Positions 8,757-12,266 of a stretch of DNA of 12,266 nucleotides are shown piece by piece. Under the pieces are notes generated by a model. That model was not told where the DNA came from. It did no database searches and worked only from the letters and a program-made list of their open reading frames with translations. The translations under genes and the position numbers were made by a program. This DNA is from Blastomyces gilchristii SLH14081. Lineage: Eukaryota; Ascomycota; Eurotiomycetes; Onygenales; Ajellomycetaceae. The DNA lies in NCBI RefSeq assembly GCF_000003855.2, contig NW_003101651.1, positions 1,961-14,226 on the forward strand. The letters are read 5' to 3'. Within the stretch, counting starts at the first letter, position 1; each line of letters opens with the position of its first letter.

Positions 8757-9236
8757 TGTACGTTCTTCCGAACTATATATTAGAGAAAGTAGTAGTTTTA
8801 ACATTTTTAAAGTTTGAATCATCTTAGACTTTACTGAAGAAAGTTATTATATTCTCTATCTTATAATTTGTATAGTTATAAATATGAAAAATTCACTGAT
8901 TTTACTGTATTAGAAAATCTTTTTTATTTATCTTAAATTCTGTAGATATATTTTTGACAGTGTATTAAATATCTGTTTCTAGTTAACAGAAATAAATTTT
9001 CATTTAAAATAGCTGTAATTTATTTAGTAATAGTCTGTATAAAAAGTATTCGTTCTGAAAATAAGATATAAGTGAAATCTGTCAGATATACTGATTATAC
9101 TCAGAAGTTTTCTGAAATATAAAAGTATTTAAATTTGTTATATAGCAATCTGTAAAGATAACTTAATAATATATATAAAGACGTATCTTTTTCTTTTTCT
9201 TCTTTTCTTCTTTCTTTCTTCTTATTATAATAATAC
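8757..9236 (-). repeat. Possible 5' LTR of element B (boundaries tentative)
   Basis: The left edge is placed at plus-strand TGTA (8757-8760; minus strand ...ACGTACA), just beyond the gag leader. The right edge at TACA (9233-9236) is only one of several candidates. A pyrimidine-rich run lies at 9186-9222, with an AT run (taatatatataaag) beside it. The partner LTR is outside the window, so the limits cannot be confirmed. No coding potential is seen in this stretch. Confidence 0.3.
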
Positions 9237-9450
9237 ACTGTAAAGATTATTCTCAGCTTACTCTACTCTTCTTTATTTCTCAGCACAGTTAGTATTCTAT
9301 CAGTTATAATAGAAAGCTTTTAACTAAAAAAGTTCTAATTAAAATATATTATCTATATAGTATATTAAGAATATTAGTAATTTATTACATTAATATTAAT
9401 CACAGTAATAATAATAATAATAGTAGTAGTATTAATATAATAAATAATAT
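9237..9450. other. AT-rich spacer with AAT/AGT trinucleotide repeat
   Basis: No gene is recognised. A trinucleotide tract of about 30 bases (AAT units passing into AGT units) lies at 9405-9431. If read on the plus strand in one frame it would encode Asn and Ser runs, which are common in fungal low-complexity proteins, but no flanking frame supports that. Confidence 0.5.
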
Positions 9451-10113
9451 TCTCAAGTATATCTGTATAGCTACTGTAAAGACTTAAGAGAAGAAAGTAA
9501 GCAGTTATCTGAATATCTTAATAAAGCACTCTAGTAAACTAATAATATATAAGTACTGTATTAAGTATGTTTTTTCTCATCATTTGAATACTGCTTATAA
9601 TAAGATGAAGAGAAGCTTTTGACAAAGTCTTATATAAATTATAATTATAAGAAAAAGAAATGTATAATTATCTCTAAAGAATTAAAAGAATAAGTTAATA
9701 GTCTGATTTAAACTTATAAATTTTATCTTTCTTCATCAGATTAATTCAAGATAATAATAAGAAAGACTATGTTGAAATTAGTAAAGAATCTCTTAAAATA
9801 AATTAAGAAAGTCAAGACTCAGTAATAGAAAGTAGAAGTTCAATGTATGAAAAGTATTAATTTTACTCTGAAAGTCTTAAATATTATAATTAATACTACT
9901 GAAAAAGTAGAAATTGAGATTGAAAAGACAAAGCTGAATATTGAAAAAACAAAGCTTGAGCTTAAAAAGAAGAAAATCACTATTAAGAAGAAGAAAGTTA
10001 TTATTAAGAAGAAGAAAGTTATCATTAAAAAGATTATTTTAAAAATTAAGAGAAGTAGACTTATAATACAGTATGAGATTTTAATAATATTAAATTACTA
10101 TATTAAAGCTTAA
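9451..10113 (+). pseudogene. Degenerate plus-strand frame of unknown identity, ending in lysine-rich heptad repeats
   Basis: One plus-strand frame can be followed from about 9451 (YSQVYLYSYCKDLREES and on) to the TAA after 10113. About a dozen TAA/TAG codons fall in 9535-9825, then 88 codons (9847-10110) are open. Readable pieces include DEEKLLTKSYINYNY and TYKFYLSSSD. The last part is eight 7-residue units at 9898-10065 such as TEKVEIE, IEKTKLN, IEKTKLE, LKKKKIT and IKKKKVI, which resemble a charged coiled coil. I do not recognise the protein. It could be a decayed host gene, the 3' end of another transposon, or a chance frame produced by an A-rich minisatellite. There is no evidence that it is expressed. 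Confidence 0.35.
9898..10065 (+). repeat. 21-bp tandem repeat (eight degenerate units)
   Basis: Eight consecutive 21-bp units start at 9898, 9919, 9940, 9961, 9982, 10003, 10024 and 10045. Units five and six (9982-10002 and 10003-10023) are identical except for the last base. The period of seven codons keeps one open frame throughout. Confidence 0.8.
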
Positions 10114-10341
10114 AATTAAGTAATAATAAATCTTATAAATATTATAAATAATGTTAATTAAAATGTATTAAATATTACTATTAAAATATATAAAATATTA
10201 AAGTAATTCAAGAGATTTACTAATCACTGACAGAAGTGTGATAAGAAATATAATAATAGTGATAATTCTCTTTCTATCTCTACTACTGATACTGATACTA
10301 ATATTAATACTGATATCTTTACTGTTACTATTAATCTTTTC
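10114..10341. other. AT-rich spacer before element C
   Basis: No gene is recognised. A degenerate ACT/GAT/AAT trinucleotide tract lies at about 10278-10334. The five bases before element C (10337-10341) are TTTTC and would be one half of its target duplication; the other half is outside the window. Confidence 0.5.
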
Positions 10342-10622
10342 TGTGACGGGCTGCGCCCGATCAATTATATAGACTATTTCATTACACAGTTTACACTTCA
10401 TAGATCCCGCTGAAAGCTCCGATTCTCAGTCGCTGATTCTCAGCTGAAAAACTCATGAAATTCCTGTTCTTCTGCTCCGAAGCCCCACCGCGTACATGTA
10501 TAAATATTCACTTCAATTATCAATTCTCACACTTTCTCTTTCTTTTCTTCTCTGACATTCTTCACTTTGTTATATAAAATCTATAAATATTATATCAATC
10601 TATTCAGTGTACACCTCTTACA
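10342..10622 (+). repeat. 5' LTR of element C
   Basis: 281 bp, running from TGTGACGGGCTGCGCCCG to CTCTTACA. It is about 12 bp longer than the LTRs of A because of small insertions around 10385-10410. It keeps nine CpG, several at the same places as in the 5' LTR of A (for example the CCACCGCGTAC and CAGTCGCTGA segments). The other end of this element is not in the window. Confidence 0.88.
10499..10506 (+). promoter_or_regulatory. TATAAATA box and downstream pyrimidine tract in element C LTR
   Basis: TATAAATA lies 157 bases into the LTR and is followed by a pyrimidine-only tract at 10532-10553. The same pair is found in both LTRs of A. Pyrimidine tracts near start sites are common in fungal promoters; the assignment is by resemblance. 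Confidence 0.5.
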
Positions 10623-10926
10623 CTTGAAGAATGTTCATTATCTTCTTATTAGAAACAATTATTTATCAAGAAGATATCTGAATGTGTAACAATGTATAAG
10701 AAATAGAGAAACAATTAAACAGTTAAGCAGACACTGAGTCTCAATCAGTTAAGCAGACACTGAGTCTCTAAATAGAAGCTTGCTCATCAGTCACTCTGAC
10801 TCTGTAACAAGATCTTACAAAGAGAATAAGATCTTATAAAGAGAATATCAGTAAAAGATCTGAGAGTTCTGATACAGATGTATGAGATATTCATACAATT
10901 ACACACATCTGATGAATGATACAGCT
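10623..10926 (+). other. Element C 5' leader with 23-bp direct repeats
   Basis: CAGTTAAGCAGACACTGAGTC plus TC occurs identically at 10720-10742 and 10746-10768, a 26-bp period. The equivalent repeats in A are diverged. Directly after the LTR the sequence is CTTGAAGAATG, with no TGG expected of a tRNA primer site. Confidence 0.75.
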
Positions 10927-12032
10927 ATGTTCTCTGATAATATGAAAGAACTCTTAAATATGAGTATAGATACAGTGTCACAGTAACTCTGAGTAATGTT
11001 AAAATTACAATAGCAATAGATAGTTAATATACATATGACTTAATAATATTAATATGAGGAGATTTAATAATTGTCTTAATAAGAAATCTCTGCACAGATA
11101 ATTTCAACACTGATAGATTTAAATATAAACATAATATAAATACTGAAGAAATACTTAGATACTTTTGTATATTTCAATACTTCTGATCTCACTCTCTACT
11201 CATTATAAAGATTGAAAATGCTTACAAAACTAAGTATAGATAAAGATATTATCAGTTTACTAATTAATCAAGATTGATATATTAATGAATAATTGAAGAA
11301 TTGCATGAAATAGAAGTTTCATTCATGAATAAAAGTATGTGAATCAGTGTTGCAAATATCTGATAATATCATCAAATATCTTGATATTCTGTTTCAAGAC
11401 ACTGCTATATAACAGAAAGCATTAAATTGATTATAGAGTACTTAACAGAGAAATACTTCTCTTATAACATTTATCTCTGACTTCAATATCAAGATTCTAG
11501 AAGCAGATAATTAATCTTGAGAAGATTAAATAAAGAGTAGTATACTTAAGAAGATATTAACTTTCAAACTCTTACAGATCTTTATAAGCATAGACAAAGA
11601 TCAGACTTATGAAGGTTTCTGCATATAACTTCAGATATTGAATGATTATCTTATCAAGCTTAAGAGTATACAGAACAGTGATAGAAGATATTACATCTCA
11701 GTTACTTATACATCTGTGCTGAGAAATAATGACAATGATACAGATGTTATGAACTGAGTAGACTTAAATATCTATACATAAGCAAGAGTCTTTATTGTTT
11801 GAACAGACTTCTGAGTTCTGAAAACACTTCTGAAGAAGTCACTGATTAATATTAATAAGAAGTGTGTATTAACTGTTATCAATCAGAATACATTACTTTC
11901 AACTATCAATTAACTTATATATCTTCTCACTCAAAAAATGAATCAGTGTCTGTCTACATCAACTATATTACATTGAAGAAAGATTCAGAAGATAACTATA
12001 AGAATACTCTAATGAAACAGAGAAAAGATTAG
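10927..12032 (+). pseudogene. Element C gag, degenerate, with CCHC zinc knuckle
   Basis: The frame starts at ATG 10927 (MFSDNMKELLNMSIDTV) or at ATG 10942, which matches the start chosen for A. Capsid-like sequence follows (for example ISDNIIKYLDILFQDTA, SLITFISDFNIKILEAD, KILTFKLLQIFISIDKDQTYEGF). Compared with A, one T is missing near 11815, which shifts the frame. After this the knuckle at 11865-11906 reads CINCYQSEYITFNY, with CX2CX4HX4C spacing but His and last Cys both changed to Tyr. The gag frame then meets TAG at 12030-12032. Many TAA/TAG/TGA codons make it non-functional. Confidence 0.82.
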
Positions 12033-12266
12033 CTTCTGTTCAAATTCATAAACAGAAGCTTGAAGAGGTCAGATAATAATAATTTAAAGAGAAAATAATA
12101 ATGAATACAATTCTTGTATCTACTGTAATTGATAATATGTATAATATGAAAGTCATGATAGACAGTGATCTATGTTATTATACAATGATTGAATCTTCAG
12201 TGTATTCTCTTATTAAAACTCTGACTTCTCACAGAATTTAATGATTTAAAGACATTCACATCTGTT
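12002..12266 (+). pseudogene. Element C pol start: protease region, cut by the window edge
   Basis: The -1 frame relative to the knuckle reads EYSNETEKRLASVQIHKQKLEEVR from 12002, nearly the same as the start of pol in A. The protease follows: MNTILVSTVIDN and MIDSDLCYYTMIES, with the active-site triad read as DSD (12161-12169; the family motif is DSG). Three TAA codons lie at about 12074-12082. The rest of pol is beyond the window. Confidence 0.8.
12020..12032 (+). promoter_or_regulatory. Mutated -1 frameshift site, element C
   Basis: At the position matching the heptamer of A the sequence is CAG AGA AAA GAT TAG. GAGAAAA differs from GGGAAAA of A by one G-to-A change, which breaks the slippery rule. 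The following TAG and the -1 pol frame are conserved. Confidence 0.55.

Larger units (their letters stand above)
10342..12266 (+). mobile_element. Element C: second copy of the element A family, inverted, cut by the window edge
   Basis: It starts with an LTR related to both LTRs of A, followed by leader, gag and the beginning of pol in the same order as A but on the opposite strand. Leader repeats, gag and protease all align with 5304-3640 of A read on the minus strand. RT, RNase H, integrase and the 3' LTR lie beyond 12266. Confidence 0.9.

Noticed and set aside
9840..10025. Minus-strand Phe/Ile-rich frame that looks like a membrane protein
   Set aside because: It is the complement of the lysine-rich 21-bp repeat; the hydrophobicity comes from the TTC/TTT complement of GAA/AAA codons.
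10198..10401. Minus-strand open frame of 67 codons starting with MKCKLC
   Set aside because: It starts inside the LTR of element C and runs out into a trinucleotide repeat; the CxxC-like start is LTR sequence read antisense.
1..12266. Search for tRNA, rRNA, bacterial operons, toxin-antitoxin or defence genes
   Set aside because: No cloverleaf, rRNA segment, ribosome binding site pattern or intact gene was seen by eye. All readable coding traces outside 9451-10113 belong to the three retrotransposons.

Overview
This window looks like an AT-rich, transposon-filled block from a filamentous fungus, probably an ascomycete. No intact gene is visible. What the sequence holds is a nest of three heavily mutated Ty3/Gypsy LTR retrotransposons, whose domains can still be read through their stop codons. 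The stops sit where Trp, Gln or Arg is expected. The sequence differences are nearly all C-to-T / G-to-A transitions, and CpG is almost absent outside a few patches. This is the pattern expected of repeat-induced point mutation (RIP). The host assignment is inferred from this pattern and from the element types.

Layout. (1) Element B, the oldest, lies on the minus strand and is split in two. Positions 5579-8645, perhaps to about 9240, carry its gag, protease and most of its reverse transcriptase (RT). Positions 1-556 carry the RT tail and RNase H, and the integrase lies beyond the left edge. (2) Element A (562-5573, minus strand) sits inside the RT of element B. It is complete from LTR to LTR: two 269-bp LTRs, a perfect 5-bp target duplication (GTAAT at 557-561 and 5574-5578), leader, gag, protease, RT, RNase H, an integrase core and a C-terminal chromodomain. 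It is a chromovirus-type element that has lost the stretch between RNase H and the integrase core. (3) About 9240-10341 is non-LTR sequence. It contains simple repeats and a degenerate plus-strand reading frame ending in eight lysine-rich heptad repeats. (4) Element C (10342 to the right edge, plus strand) is a second copy of the A family in inverted orientation. Its 5' LTR, leader, gag and the start of pol are present.

How the parts relate. In A and in B the gag frame ends at a TAG directly preceded, within zero to one codon, by a canonical -1 slippery heptamer (G GGA AAA in A, A AAA AAC in B). Pol continues in the -1 frame. In C the same site is present with one G-to-A change. The two 5' LTRs of the A family keep clusters of CpG, whereas the 3' LTR of A and the element bodies have lost nearly all of theirs.

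I see no new defence, toxin, CRISPR or metabolic system here. The most informative signals are the exact nested junction, the paired frameshift sites, the uneven loss of CpG, and the heptad-repeat frame.
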